Positions 1-7,756 of a stretch of 64,000 bases of DNA are shown here, piece by piece. Where the stretch lies: the NCBI GenBank assembly GCA_049115575.1, contig JAGDZU010000002.1:62001-126000 (forward strand). Direction: 5' to 3'. The position numbers and the translations under genes were made by a program. The notes below the pieces were generated by a model. It saw only the letters and a list, made by a program, of their open reading frames with translations, had not been told where the DNA came from and made no database searches. The stretch comes from JAHEKB01 sp049115575. Lineage in GTDB: Bacteria; Bacteroidota; Bacteroidia; NS11-12g; UBA9320. Position 1 is the stretch's first letter, and the number at the start of each line of letters is the position of its first letter.

Positions 1-1434
1 GGCAACCGCCTTATCTCTTTGCTCCATTTTTTGCTGGAGTTTTTCATAATCCAGGTCTGTAATTGTGCCTAAACCATGCGCAATAGGCATAAGACGAATG
101 TCTGCATTGTCTTGCCTTAACAATATTCTGTATTCAGCCCTGGATGTGAACATCCTATAGGGTTCATCTGTGCCTTTATTAATTAGGTCATCTATTAGAA
201 CACCTATATAGGCATCGGATCGAGATAAAATTAGTGGATCTTTATCGTTATTTTTTAAGTGGGCATTTATACCGGCCATCAAGCCTTGACAACCAGCTTC
301 TTCATAACCTGTGGTTCCATTGATTTGACCTGCGAAATACAGATTTGATACGGCTTTAGTCTCTAAGCTCAACCTCAATTGGGTTGGGAAGAAAAAGTCA
401 TATTCAATAGCGTAACCCGGACGGAAGATGCGAACATTTTCAAAGCCCACAATTTTTCTAATAGCCTCGTATTGTACATCTTGAGGCAATGAGGTGCTAA
501 ATCCGTTAACATAAACTTCAATAGTGTTCCAGCCTTCAGGCTCTACAAATATTTGATGCCTGTCTCTCTCGGCAAACCGATTGATTTTGTCCTCCACCGA
601 GGGACAATACCTGGGCCCTATGGATTTAATAGTGCCGTTATACAGTGGTGATTCGTGAAGGTGGTCTTTGAGTATTTCGTGAACAGCTTCATTAGTATAA
701 GTAATATGACAGCTTCTTTGCTCCTTCAATTGGGATTTTACTCTAAAAGAAAACTGTCCTGGATCCTTGTCGCCGGCCTGCTCTGCCATTTTACTGTAAT
801 CAAGACTTCTGCCATCAACCCTAGGAGGTGTGCCGGTTTTCATTCTACCTGACTCCATCCCTAGTGCCACTAATTGTTCCGTAATGCCATATGAGGCCTT
901 GTCTCCCATTCTTCCCCCGGTCATTTGGGTTTTGCCAATGTGCATTAAACCGTTCATGAAGGTCCCACTCGTTATAATCACAGCTTTGGCATAAAATTGT
1001 TGACCAAGGCTTGTTTTTACGCCTATTACCGTATTGTTTTCTATAATGAGCTGATTAACAGAATCTTGTATAAAATCTAGATTTTGAGTCTCCTCCAAAA
1101 TTTCTCTCCATTTTAGCGAAAACATAACTCTATCGTTTTGAGTCCGTGGACTCCACATAGCCGGCCCTTTGGACCTGTTCAGCATTCGGAACTGTATGGT
1201 GCTGTAATCAGAAATGATGCCAGACATACCTCCAAGAGCATCTATCTCTCTGACTATCTGGCCTTTAGCAACGCCGCCCATGGCAGGATTGCAAGACATT
1301 TTTGCTATAGTTTCAAGGTTCATGGTAACCAAAAGAACCTTGGAGCCTAAAGTGGCAGCTATATGAGCAGCTTCTGATCCCGCATGCCCAGCTCCTACTA
1401 CTATTATGTCGTATGTGTTAAATTGATGTTTCAC
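1..1434 (-). CDS. mnmG: tRNA uridine-5-carboxymethylaminomethyl(34) synthesis enzyme MnmG (3' end outside window)
   Basis: FAD-binding subunit of the MnmE-MnmG complex, which modifies C5 of the wobble uridine of several tRNAs in the cytoplasm. Seen: the nucleotide-binding motif GAGHAG at residues 14-19 and the family signature SCNPAMGGVAKG at residues 47-58, followed by continuous MnmG-like sequence to the window edge. 478 codons are present; the family is usually about 620 residues, so roughly the last 140 are outside. The only sensible start is a GTG at 1434, because no ATG lies in frame near the flavin motif. That GTG overlaps the TGA of ybeY (GTGA), implying translational coupling, and it sits inside a parS-like palindrome. 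Partner tRNA-modification gene mnmA lies at 39065. Identity is secure; the start rests on position only. Confidence 0.97.
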   Translation of the reverse strand, partial: MKHQFNTYDIIVVGAGHAGSEAAHIAATLGSKVLLVTMNLETIAKMSCNPAMGGVAKGQIVREIDALGGMSGIISDYSTIQFRMLNRSKGPAMWSPRTQNDRVMFSLKWREILEETQNLDFIQDSVNQLIIENNTVIGVKTSLGQQFYAKAVIITSGTFMNGLMHIGKTQMTGGRMGDKASYGITEQLVALGMESGRMKTGTPPRVDGRSLDYSKMAEQAGDKDPGQFSFRVKSQLKEQRSCHITYTNEAVHEILKDHLHESPLYNGTIKSIGPRYCPSVEDKINRFAERDRHQIFVEPEGWNTIEVYVNGFSTSLPQDVQYEAIRKIVGFENVRIFRPGYAIEYDFFFPTQLRLSLETKAVSNLYFAGQINGTTGYEEAGCQGLMAGINAHLKNNDKDPLILSRSDAYIGVLIDDLINKGTDEPYRMFTSRAEYRILLRQDNADIRLMPIAHGLGTITDLDYEKLQQKMEQRDKAVA

Positions 1435-1442
1435 GTGGAACG
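1427..1442. other. parS-like ParB-binding site (junction copy)
   Basis: The 16-mer TGTTTCACGTGGAACG matches the bacterial parS consensus TGTTTCACGTGAAACA at 14 of 16 positions and fits the core GTTNCACGTGNAAC completely. ParB (Spo0J) loads on such sites and spreads to organise origin-proximal DNA for segregation. The site covers the ybeY stop codon and the mnmG start codon. A second copy lies 829 bp away at 2256. Function is inferred from the motif; no parA or parB gene is visible in the window. Confidence 0.72.
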
Positions 1443-1853
1443 CGACAAAGCTAAATAGTGGTTTTCCAGGCTTCGCATTTTTTGTTTTTCATCTTCAGTT
1501 TTGTCGGTATGCCCCGCTAGATGAAGCATGCCATGTATAATTACTCTATGCAATTCTTCCAACATGCCAACCTCGTACTCTTTGGCATTTTCTTTTACAC
1601 GGTCTAGGCTAATGTATAATTCTGAATGAGTATAGTCTGAGTCTGAGCTGTAATCAAATGTGATAATATCTGTGTAGTAGTCGTGATCCAAGACTTGCCT
1701 ATTTAGATCGAGGAGATGACGATCTGTAACCAATAGGCAGCAAATGGCTTTTTTCAGGCTTAAGTCTTGAAAGCAGCGCTCTAACCTATGGTCCAGCTCT
1801 AAATCCTGCTTGGAATAATCAGGATGCTGTGATATGATTTCTATATTATTCAA
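1431..1853 (-). CDS. ybeY: rRNA maturation RNase / endoribonuclease YbeY
   Basis: Zinc-dependent endoribonuclease of the UPF0054 family, involved in 16S rRNA 3'-end maturation and ribosome quality control. Seen: the zinc-ligand motif HGMLHLAGH (an H-x3-H-x3-H pattern) near the C-terminus and the conserved stretch TDIITFDYS in the middle. Counted from the chosen TTG at 1853 the protein is 140 residues, the usual length. The frame stays open to a GTG at 1889, but that would overlap the upstream T9SS gene by 44 bp and add residues without family similarity; the TTG overlaps it by 8 bp. The stop overlaps the mnmG start as GTGA. Family identity is strong; the start is uncertain. Confidence 0.92.
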   Translation of the reverse strand: MNNIEIISQHPDYSKQDLELDHRLERCFQDLSLKKAICCLLVTDRHLLDLNRQVLDHDYYTDIITFDYSSDSDYTHSELYISLDRVKENAKEYEVGMLEELHRVIIHGMLHLAGHTDKTEDEKQKMRSLENHYLALSRST

Positions 1854-3534
1854 TAATGCGAAGAACACCTTTAAGCGTTTGACTTTCACCTTTAAAACCT
1901 TTGACCTTAACTATGTAAACGTAAATTCCAGGCAGAACCCTTTCCCCCTTGTAGTTTCCATACCAGGCTTGGTCAGTTGCATTTTGAACTACCATTTCTC
2001 CCCATCTATTATAGATTTCATAGCTAGAGTTGACATGATCTATTCCTGTGCCAACAATTACAAACCTGTTGTTCTCTCCATTAAACCTGAAAGCATTTGG
2101 GGCGAAAGCTCTGAGCGGAGGCTCCAGGCACACAACATTGGAATAACTGTTAGCTGCCATACTGTAGCTGTTAAAGTTTTCTGTAGCTTTAATTCTATAA
2201 CAAGCAGCTGAATCGGTGTTGTGGAATTGGCCATGAGATGCTGATATCTCAGCTACGTTCCACGTGGAACGACTGAAGTCAGATATTTCCAGCGAATATT
2301 CACTCACTCCTCCATCCCAGTTGATATAGGTATTGTATATAGCGGATGGCGAAATTAGTAGGTGTAATGAATTTCCTGTGTTGCTTGTAATCACCGCCTC
2401 GTTACATTGGTTATAAGCTGTGATCTGATAAGTGTAATACAGCGTGTTAACGTCTACAGCAAGATCAGTAAAGGAGTAGTTTAGAGATGAGTTGCTATTT
2501 ATTTGAGTGAGAGGCGTTAGCGCAGCACTCTTGTTTGCTCTGTCCAAATCAAATCTTCTAATGTCCTTTGTGTTGTCAGTGATCCAATCAATTTCAATTT
2601 CATCAAAGTCGTTAACGGTGATTTGACTTAAATATAAAAAGCTAGGTGTTTCAAGCGCTCTAGTTTCTACACAAACGGTATTCGAGCTGGATGAGATGTT
2701 TCCAGATGAAGTATAGGATCTTATTAGAAAGCATATGCTATCTCCTAACATAAAGTCAGTGAAAATCAGAGCGTTATCGGCCCCGTTCAATGAATTGTAG
2801 TGTTTGTAGCCGGCTTTATTTTTATTGACAAATAGAGCCTGAGAATCAATAGAAGACCAACCCTGATATCTGGTCCAGCTAAGACTTATTTCTCTTTTGC
2901 AACTATCTATGGAAGAGCTTAGTAAAGCGGGACGATGAGGGGCAGAGATAGGCGAGAAAAGGTGACAACTATCAAATACTGAGAGCGTTACATTGAATAC
3001 GTTGCTCGGATTAGTGCTCACTATATAAGATGTGTTGTTTGTTTCTCCTATGGAGTCGTTTATTCCTCCTATATGACGATAGATCCTATAACCCATTCTA
3101 TCTGCTGCACCGTTAGGTCTCCAACCCGCAATTATGTTCTGAGTTAGCACATCAAAACTGACGGAATCTAATTGGGTGGTTGATGGCTTGTTAATGTCTA
3201 CTTTAATAATATTACTAGTTGCGCTATCTACCAAATCACATAAGTGAAACACCCTGATGAAATACGCCCTATCTGCATTTAGGTTTGGAATACTGTAAGT
3301 GTGCTGCTGTATAGCTATGTTGGGAATGCTAGTTATTTCTTGATAAGCACCGGAGTTTTCATTCCCATAAATGGTGTAGTGACTAAAAGAGCCACAAAGA
3401 TCGGCAATGCTGGTCCAGCTTAATGTAATGGTGGAATCGTCGTTGTTTATACATGCCCGTAACACTAGGGGAGCCCTAGTTACGGCGGACAGTTGTAAAC
3501 TGAATCCAACAAGGAATAAGAGGAGTATTCGCAT
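1846..3534 (-). CDS. secreted multidomain protein with T9SS type B (gliding-motility-associated) C-terminal domain
   Basis: 562 residues. An N-terminal signal peptide (about residues 1-18, hydrophobic LLLFLVGFSLQL) is followed by several fibronectin-III-like beta-sandwich stretches with recurring patterns such as ISLSWT and IEIDWI. The last 85 residues match the CHU_C / T9SS type B sorting domain: FAPNAF, YNRWGEMV, a WYGNYKG segment and GIYVYIVKVKG. Known for the family: such proteins cross the outer membrane by the type IX system and often remain at the surface; the passenger is probably adhesive, which is inference. It is the first gene of a minus-strand run with ybeY and mnmG. The perfect parS-like palindrome at 2256-2271 lies inside its coding sequence. 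Confidence 0.88.
   Translation of the reverse strand: MRILLLFLVGFSLQLSAVTRAPLVLRACINNDDSTITLSWTSIADLCGSFSHYTIYGNENSGAYQEITSIPNIAIQQHTYSIPNLNADRAYFIRVFHLCDLVDSATSNIIKVDINKPSTTQLDSVSFDVLTQNIIAGWRPNGAADRMGYRIYRHIGGINDSIGETNNTSYIVSTNPSNVFNVTLSVFDSCHLFSPISAPHRPALLSSSIDSCKREISLSWTRYQGWSSIDSQALFVNKNKAGYKHYNSLNGADNALIFTDFMLGDSICFLIRSYTSSGNISSSSNTVCVETRALETPSFLYLSQITVNDFDEIEIDWITDNTKDIRRFDLDRANKSAALTPLTQINSNSSLNYSFTDLAVDVNTLYYTYQITAYNQCNEAVITSNTGNSLHLLISPSAIYNTYINWDGGVSEYSLEISDFSRSTWNVAEISASHGQFHNTDSAACYRIKATENFNSYSMAANSYSNVVCLEPPLRAFAPNAFRFNGENNRFVIVGTGIDHVNSSYEIYNRWGEMVVQNATDQAWYGNYKGERVLPGIYVYIVKVKGFKGESQTLKGVLRIIE
2256..2271. other. parS-like ParB-binding site (perfect palindrome)
   Basis: CGTTCCACGTGGAACG is a perfect 16-bp inverted repeat. 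Its central 14 bases fit the parS core GTTNCACGTGNAAC exactly; only the outermost base pair differs from consensus. It lies inside the T9SS cargo gene, as parS sites commonly lie inside genes. Together with the 1427 copy it suggests this end of the window is origin-proximal. Confidence 0.75.
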
Positions 3535-3596
3535 TTAATCGAAGCTTATCAGGTATAACGCATTTACTTTGCAAAAATTGTAAAAAATACAGCAGC

Positions 3597-4376
3597 ATGA
3601 AAGGGGGTAAACCGAGGAATAAAGCCAAGAGTAGTCATAAAGAGACAGTCCAGCAATCTTTGGGAAATGAGATTAGACTGAATAGGTTTATTTCATTATC
3701 CGGATTGTGCAGCCGCAGAAAAGCAGATGAACTTATTGCGGAAGGCAGAGTGAAGGTCAACTCTAAGGTTGTGAAAGAGCTAGGCGTAAAGGTTAGCTTA
3801 AGAGATAAAGTGCAGGTAGACAACAAGTTAATTGGCCCAGAGGAGAAGCAATACGTCATTATGAATAAACCTGGAGGCGTAATTTGTACTAAGGCGGATC
3901 CTCAGAAAAGGAGAACTGTTATGGACATGCTACCACCAGACCTTCAGCACCTAAATCCAGTAGGAAGATTAGATAGAAACACTACGGGAGTATTACTATT
4001 AACAAATGACGGAGACCTGACTCAAAAGCTACTTCATCCTTCTAAAAAAGTAAAAAAGGTCTACAAAGCGAAGCTAGATAAGCACATAACAGAAGACCAG
4101 ATGCAAAAGTTGGTTGATGGAGTGGAATTAGAAGATGGCAAATCACACTTTGATAAGCTGGTTGAACTGCAAGAGGATAATGAACCCCGCTTTGGTATAG
4201 AAATACACTCTGGAAAGAACCGTATTATAAGAAGGATGTTTGAATCACAGAATGTTCAAGTGCTTAAACTGGATCGCGTTCTTTTTCATACCCTTGAAAG
4301 AAGAGGTTTAAAGCGAGGGGAGTGGAGAGCTCTGAAAGAAAAAGAATTACGTAGTCTTGGTGTAAAAGTTTCATGA
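3597..4376 (+). CDS. rluB: 23S rRNA pseudouridine synthase, RluB/RsuA family
   Basis: Isomerises a uridine to pseudouridine in large-subunit rRNA. Seen: a lysine-rich N-terminus, an S4 RNA-binding domain (about residues 26-75, with SGLCSRRKADELI), then the synthase domain with the catalytic-aspartate motif GRLDRNTTG (Asp126) and the KPGGVICT and GKNRIIRRM signatures. 259 residues is normal for RluB-type enzymes. First gene of a plus-strand run; its TGA overlaps the frame of the next gene. It is divergent from the T9SS gene across a 62-bp gap. The exact target position (RluB rather than RluE/F type) is by family resemblance. Confidence 0.92.
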   Translation: MKGGKPRNKAKSSHKETVQQSLGNEIRLNRFISLSGLCSRRKADELIAEGRVKVNSKVVKELGVKVSLRDKVQVDNKLIGPEEKQYVIMNKPGGVICTKADPQKRRTVMDMLPPDLQHLNPVGRLDRNTTGVLLLTNDGDLTQKLLHPSKKVKKVYKAKLDKHITEDQMQKLVDGVELEDGKSHFDKLVELQEDNEPRFGIEIHSGKNRIIRRMFESQNVQVLKLDRVLFHTLERRGLKRGEWRALKEKELRSLGVKVS

Positions 4377-4417
4377 CAGCTATGTTTTGTATGCTAAGGG
4401 TGTGTAATTTTGAACGT

Positions 4418-5281
4418 ATGGCGAGATTGAAACCATTGGGATTGTTAGCCTTGATAATTTTTGGATATGCATGTATGGAAGTGCCTCCACCTGTTGACCT
4501 CAGGGGCGGTGCGGATATGGTATTGGACACCACTTATGTTGATGTAAATTTAACAAACACTCCACAGGACAGGGTAGTCCTAATTGAAGATCTAACTGGC
4601 GTAAGGTGTACTAATTGCCCAGATGCTGCTAAACGCGCAAAGGATTTAAAAAGCGCAAACCCAACCCAAGTAGTTATTGCTGGGTTATATACTTCGCAGC
4701 CAAACAATTTGACTTTTCCTCATAGCGGATCTGAAGATTTAAGAACCGAGAATGCAACTAATATCTATGCCAATTTATACGGCAGCCCGCCACTTCCTGG
4801 TGGAGGTGTAAATAGAAAACCTTTTCCAGGCGAAACTACTATAAATCAACAATTTTCATTTTGGGGCGCAAGTGTAAATGCAGATAAGGTATTGTCCTCT
4901 GTGATAAATTTAGATCTTCAAACCGATAGCATTAATGACTCTACGATTCAATTAGTAGCCAAAGCTACCTTCATGGAGGCCATGGAAGAAACAGTATTTG
5001 TGAGCATCATGCTATTGGAAAACGATATAGAAGCAGCGCAAACCTCAGATACAGGTGATATTCACGACTATGTTCATGAGCATGTATTAAGGCAAATGTA
5101 TACCCCTTACAATGGAGCGCCTTTTTACACAAATGCAGAAAAGGGAAGACACCTTCAAGCGAGTTGGCAAATAGTACTTCCAAACAAAGTTAGGAAGGAA
5201 CACGCATCACTTGTGTTGTTTGTTAACCTGAATGAAGCAGACAATAAGGAAGTGCTTCAATGCAAAGAAATCAAGCTATAG
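4418..5281 (+). CDS. Omp28-like lipoprotein with thioredoxin-type fold
   Basis: Predicted periplasmic or outer-membrane lipoprotein. Starting at the ATG at 4418 gives a textbook lipoprotein signal (MARLKPLGLLALIIFGYAC, lipobox Cys19). The frame is open back to 4373, which would place about 15 unnatural residues before the signal, so the later start is preferred. After the signal come VVLIEDLTGVRCTNCP, the CxxC-bearing entry to an Omp28-type thioredoxin-like fold, and a long beta-rich region. Family members are known from Porphyromonas (Omp28) and many Bacteroidota; redox activity is possible because CTNC is intact, but no substrate can be named. It overlaps the start of xerD by 22 bp. Confidence 0.8.
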   Translation: MARLKPLGLLALIIFGYACMEVPPPVDLRGGADMVLDTTYVDVNLTNTPQDRVVLIEDLTGVRCTNCPDAAKRAKDLKSANPTQVVIAGLYTSQPNNLTFPHSGSEDLRTENATNIYANLYGSPPLPGGGVNRKPFPGETTINQQFSFWGASVNADKVLSSVINLDLQTDSINDSTIQLVAKATFMEAMEETVFVSIMLLENDIEAAQTSDTGDIHDYVHEHVLRQMYTPYNGAPFYTNAEKGRHLQASWQIVLPNKVRKEHASLVLFVNLNEADNKEVLQCKEIKL

Positions 5282-6165
5282 CAAACGCTACGTTAATTTC
5301 TGAGTTCGCATCTTACTTGCAATTAGAGCGATCTTTAAGTGAAAACACCATTAGCTCATACCTTTCTGACATTCAAAAGCTAGAGTCTTATTTAGATCAA
5401 AAAAGCGTATTGTCTTTCACGAACAAAGAAGCCGTAGACTTTGTAGTTGGCATGGAAGAAGTTGGATTGTCTAAACGAAGCGTGGCCAGAATTATATCTG
5501 CATTAAAAACACTCTATAAATTCCTTATCGCCGAAAACTATACTGAGACCAGCCCTTTGGCCTTGATAGAAACACCAAAACTGCCAAAGAATCTTCCTGA
5601 AGTTTTGTCTCATGAGGAAGTAGTTTTGATGATTTCACAGCTAGATTTAAGTAGCAGCGGAGGGGAAAGAGACAAAACCTGTATGTTGTTATTGTATTCG
5701 TGCGGTCTTAGAGTCAGCGAGCTAATAAATCTGAAAATCAACGACATTCATTTTGACGATGGATTTATTAAAGTGTTGGGAAAAGGTAATAAAGAACGGC
5801 TTGTACCAATAGGAAATCAGACTCTGGACCAAGTAAAAAGGTATCTATCTTGGAGAAATGAGTTATCGAAAGTTAGCAAAGATGCTGAAGGCGTGCTAAT
5901 TCTAAATCAAAGAGGAGGGAAGCTAAGCCGTACTTCGCTTTTCAAGCTAGTAAAGGAACTGGCTTCTAGAGCGCAAATAGAGAAAAATGTGAGCCCTCAT
6001 ACATTGAGACATAGTTTTGCTACAGTTTTGATAGAAGCAGGAGCAGATTTAAGAGCAGTGCAACAAATGCTGGGGCACGAATCCATTACCACCACAGAAA
6101 TATATACCCACCTAGACCGCAGCTATTTGAAATCGGTAGTTGAGCAATATCATCCCAGATCATAA
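5260..6165 (+). CDS. xerD: site-specific tyrosine recombinase XerD
   Basis: Resolves chromosome dimers at dif with its XerC partner. 301 residues, normal for the family. N-terminal SAM-like core-binding domain (about 10-95), then the catalytic domain with the full set of active-site residues: Arg151 (GLRVSEL), Lys175 in the beta-hairpin, His247 and Arg250 (HTLRH), His273 (LGHESITTT) and the nucleophile Tyr282 (EIYTH). The start overlaps the preceding lipoprotein by 22 bp. The stop TAA shares one base with the ATG of the next gene (TAATG). No inverted repeats or mobile cargo flank it, so it reads as the housekeeping enzyme rather than an integrase. Confidence 0.94.
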   Translation: MQRNQAIANATLISEFASYLQLERSLSENTISSYLSDIQKLESYLDQKSVLSFTNKEAVDFVVGMEEVGLSKRSVARIISALKTLYKFLIAENYTETSPLALIETPKLPKNLPEVLSHEEVVLMISQLDLSSSGGERDKTCMLLLYSCGLRVSELINLKINDIHFDDGFIKVLGKGNKERLVPIGNQTLDQVKRYLSWRNELSKVSKDAEGVLILNQRGGKLSRTSLFKLVKELASRAQIEKNVSPHTLRHSFATVLIEAGADLRAVQQMLGHESITTTEIYTHLDRSYLKSVVEQYHPRS

Positions 6166-6473
6166 TGATAGTATATAATGTAACCATCGCAGTTGAACCA
6201 AGCATAGAAGAGCAATTTATACTTTGGTTAAAAGAAACCCATTTGCCTGAAGTAATGGAAACCCGTTGCTTTATTAGCCACGAGATTTTTAAAGTTTTTG
6301 ACAGCCCAAATTCTGAGACCCATAGTTCATATGCAGTACAATACAGGTTAAAAGGCTGGGAAGATTTTGAAGCGTATCAGAACAATTTTGCTCAAGAACT
6401 ACAACAAAAAACAATAGATCTATTTGGCGAGAATGTCTTGGCTTTTAGAACCTTTTTGGAAAAGCAGGAATAG
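6165..6473 (+). CDS. DUF4286 family small protein
   Basis: 102 residues, no signal peptide or membrane helix, so cytoplasmic. It resembles the DUF4286 family of Bacteroidota, which has a ferredoxin-like alpha/beta fold; the opening MIVYNVTIAVEPSIEEQF and the YAVQYRLKGWEDF segment are typical. No enzymatic residues are obvious and function is unknown. It starts on the last base of the xerD stop codon, so it is translationally coupled. Its last 54 bases overlap the 3' end of the opposing membrane protein gene. Confidence 0.82.
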   Translation: MIVYNVTIAVEPSIEEQFILWLKETHLPEVMETRCFISHEIFKVFDSPNSETHSSYAVQYRLKGWEDFEAYQNNFAQELQQKTIDLFGENVLAFRTFLEKQE

Positions 6474-7748
6474 TTTTTCAAGACCTAATGTTCCAAGTAT
6501 CAAGTAAGGAATAAATGCGGGCATTGTGAATCTAAAAGCACCAATAGGGCCTGCTAGAAATATAAAGTAACCTGTTATTAGTAAGAGGAACCAGTTTATG
6601 TTGTTTTTGGAAAAAGCAGCAAGCAGAAGTCCTGCAAGTTTTATTAAACTGAACAGCAGTAACACAAGAAAGAGGGCAATAAACCCTGGTGAAGATTTCA
6701 TTTTTTTGTATATAAAATCCCAATTTCCTGCAATGAGTTGTTCGGTAAGACTCATATTTGATTCAGCTGATTTTAACAGATGAGATAGCTCAAACCGACC
6801 TGGATCTAGTAGGGATTTGAGCATCCCAATAATATGAATTTTAGAATATGAATTTGGGTGCTTCACTATACTTTCCTTAGCTCTTGAGTTGAGCGCTTTT
6901 AGATAATTTCTATAATCGTCGGAATTTCTGGGTGTTTCAAAAATAGAAGCTTGTGTGTATTTCTGCGCTGAATCATAGCCGTATTCGTTGGCAATCAGAA
7001 GCTTAGCATTATAGTAACTCATATTAATACTGCTTATACTGCTGTAATGAATAAGGCCAGTTGTTTTAAAGTTGATTCCAAATACGATTGCGGCAGCTAG
7101 AAGAGGAGCAAGCAGATAGCTGATAGATGAACCCAGAAGTCTTCTATAGCGCAACGCTATAAGCGGGATTGCTATTAATGATACAAGCATTACGGGCTTA
7201 AGCAGTAGAGTAACAGACCAAATTGCTATGATTACAGAGAAATGTGATTTGCGTTTGAAAAACTCAAAGCGAATTCCGTAATAGACAATGAGGGCAATCA
7301 AAATAGAAAGAAGCAGGTCGGCCATTACAAAAAAGCTGCTAATCATTAGACCAATGCTAACTATATATAGAATGGCATATATCATATATGAAAACCTCAT
7401 GGCATTTAGCAAATGAAGAACAGCCAAACCAATAACAAACAAAAGAAGAATGAAAAGCCATTGTACTAATCTAATCAGATGCAGGTTTTGCATTGATGAA
7501 ATTAGAATGAAGCTCGAATAGAGTAATGGTCTTTTGCTGTATAACCGATAATCGGTGGGCTCGTTTAAGTCGCCAGCATAATGAATGTTAGCTTGACTTA
7601 AATTCTCCGCAAGACTAAGATATTCTTGGCTGTCTCTAAGCTCGGGGTATCCGACATGGTTGTAATGGACATATAGAGCTAACCCTCCAAGGAGGAGAAT
7701 AATTAGGCTGGAAAGTAAACCATTCCTCAAGAAATCGAAATTAGGCAA
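6420..7748 (-). CDS. polytopic membrane protein, GT-C glycosyltransferase-like
   Basis: 442 residues with about ten hydrophobic segments, starting at residues 12-28. Just after the first helix is DSQEYLSLAENL (about 39-50), which resembles the acidic periplasmic loop motif of GT-C (ArnT/PMT-like) glycosyltransferases that use polyprenyl-phosphate sugars. Assignment to GT-C is inference from this motif plus topology; substrate unknown. It lies 8 bp downstream of the TPR gene on the same strand, suggesting one operon with the TPR protein and the methyltransferase. The 3' end overlaps the DUF4286 gene by 54 bp tail-to-tail. Confidence 0.7.
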   Translation of the reverse strand: MPNFDFLRNGLLSSLIILLLGGLALYVHYNHVGYPELRDSQEYLSLAENLSQANIHYAGDLNEPTDYRLYSKRPLLYSSFILISSMQNLHLIRLVQWLFILLLFVIGLAVLHLLNAMRFSYMIYAILYIVSIGLMISSFFVMADLLLSILIALIVYYGIRFEFFKRKSHFSVIIAIWSVTLLLKPVMLVSLIAIPLIALRYRRLLGSSISYLLAPLLAAAIVFGINFKTTGLIHYSSISSINMSYYNAKLLIANEYGYDSAQKYTQASIFETPRNSDDYRNYLKALNSRAKESIVKHPNSYSKIHIIGMLKSLLDPGRFELSHLLKSAESNMSLTEQLIAGNWDFIYKKMKSSPGFIALFLVLLLFSLIKLAGLLLAAFSKNNINWFLLLITGYFIFLAGPIGAFRFTMPAFIPYLILGTLGLEKLFLLFQKGSKSQDILAK

Positions 7749-7756
7749 TTTTTAAA

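Noticed and set aside
655..1350. Plus-strand ORFs over mnmG
   Set aside because: They run antisense to conserved MnmG sequence and have no homologous features; shadows.
1834..2211. Plus-strand ORF of about 125 codons opposite the T9SS gene
   Set aside because: Lies on the reverse strand of a conserved sorting domain; no independent coding support.
5260..6165. Mobile-element integrase
   Set aside because: Length, motifs and operon position fit housekeeping XerD; no attachment repeats or cargo.
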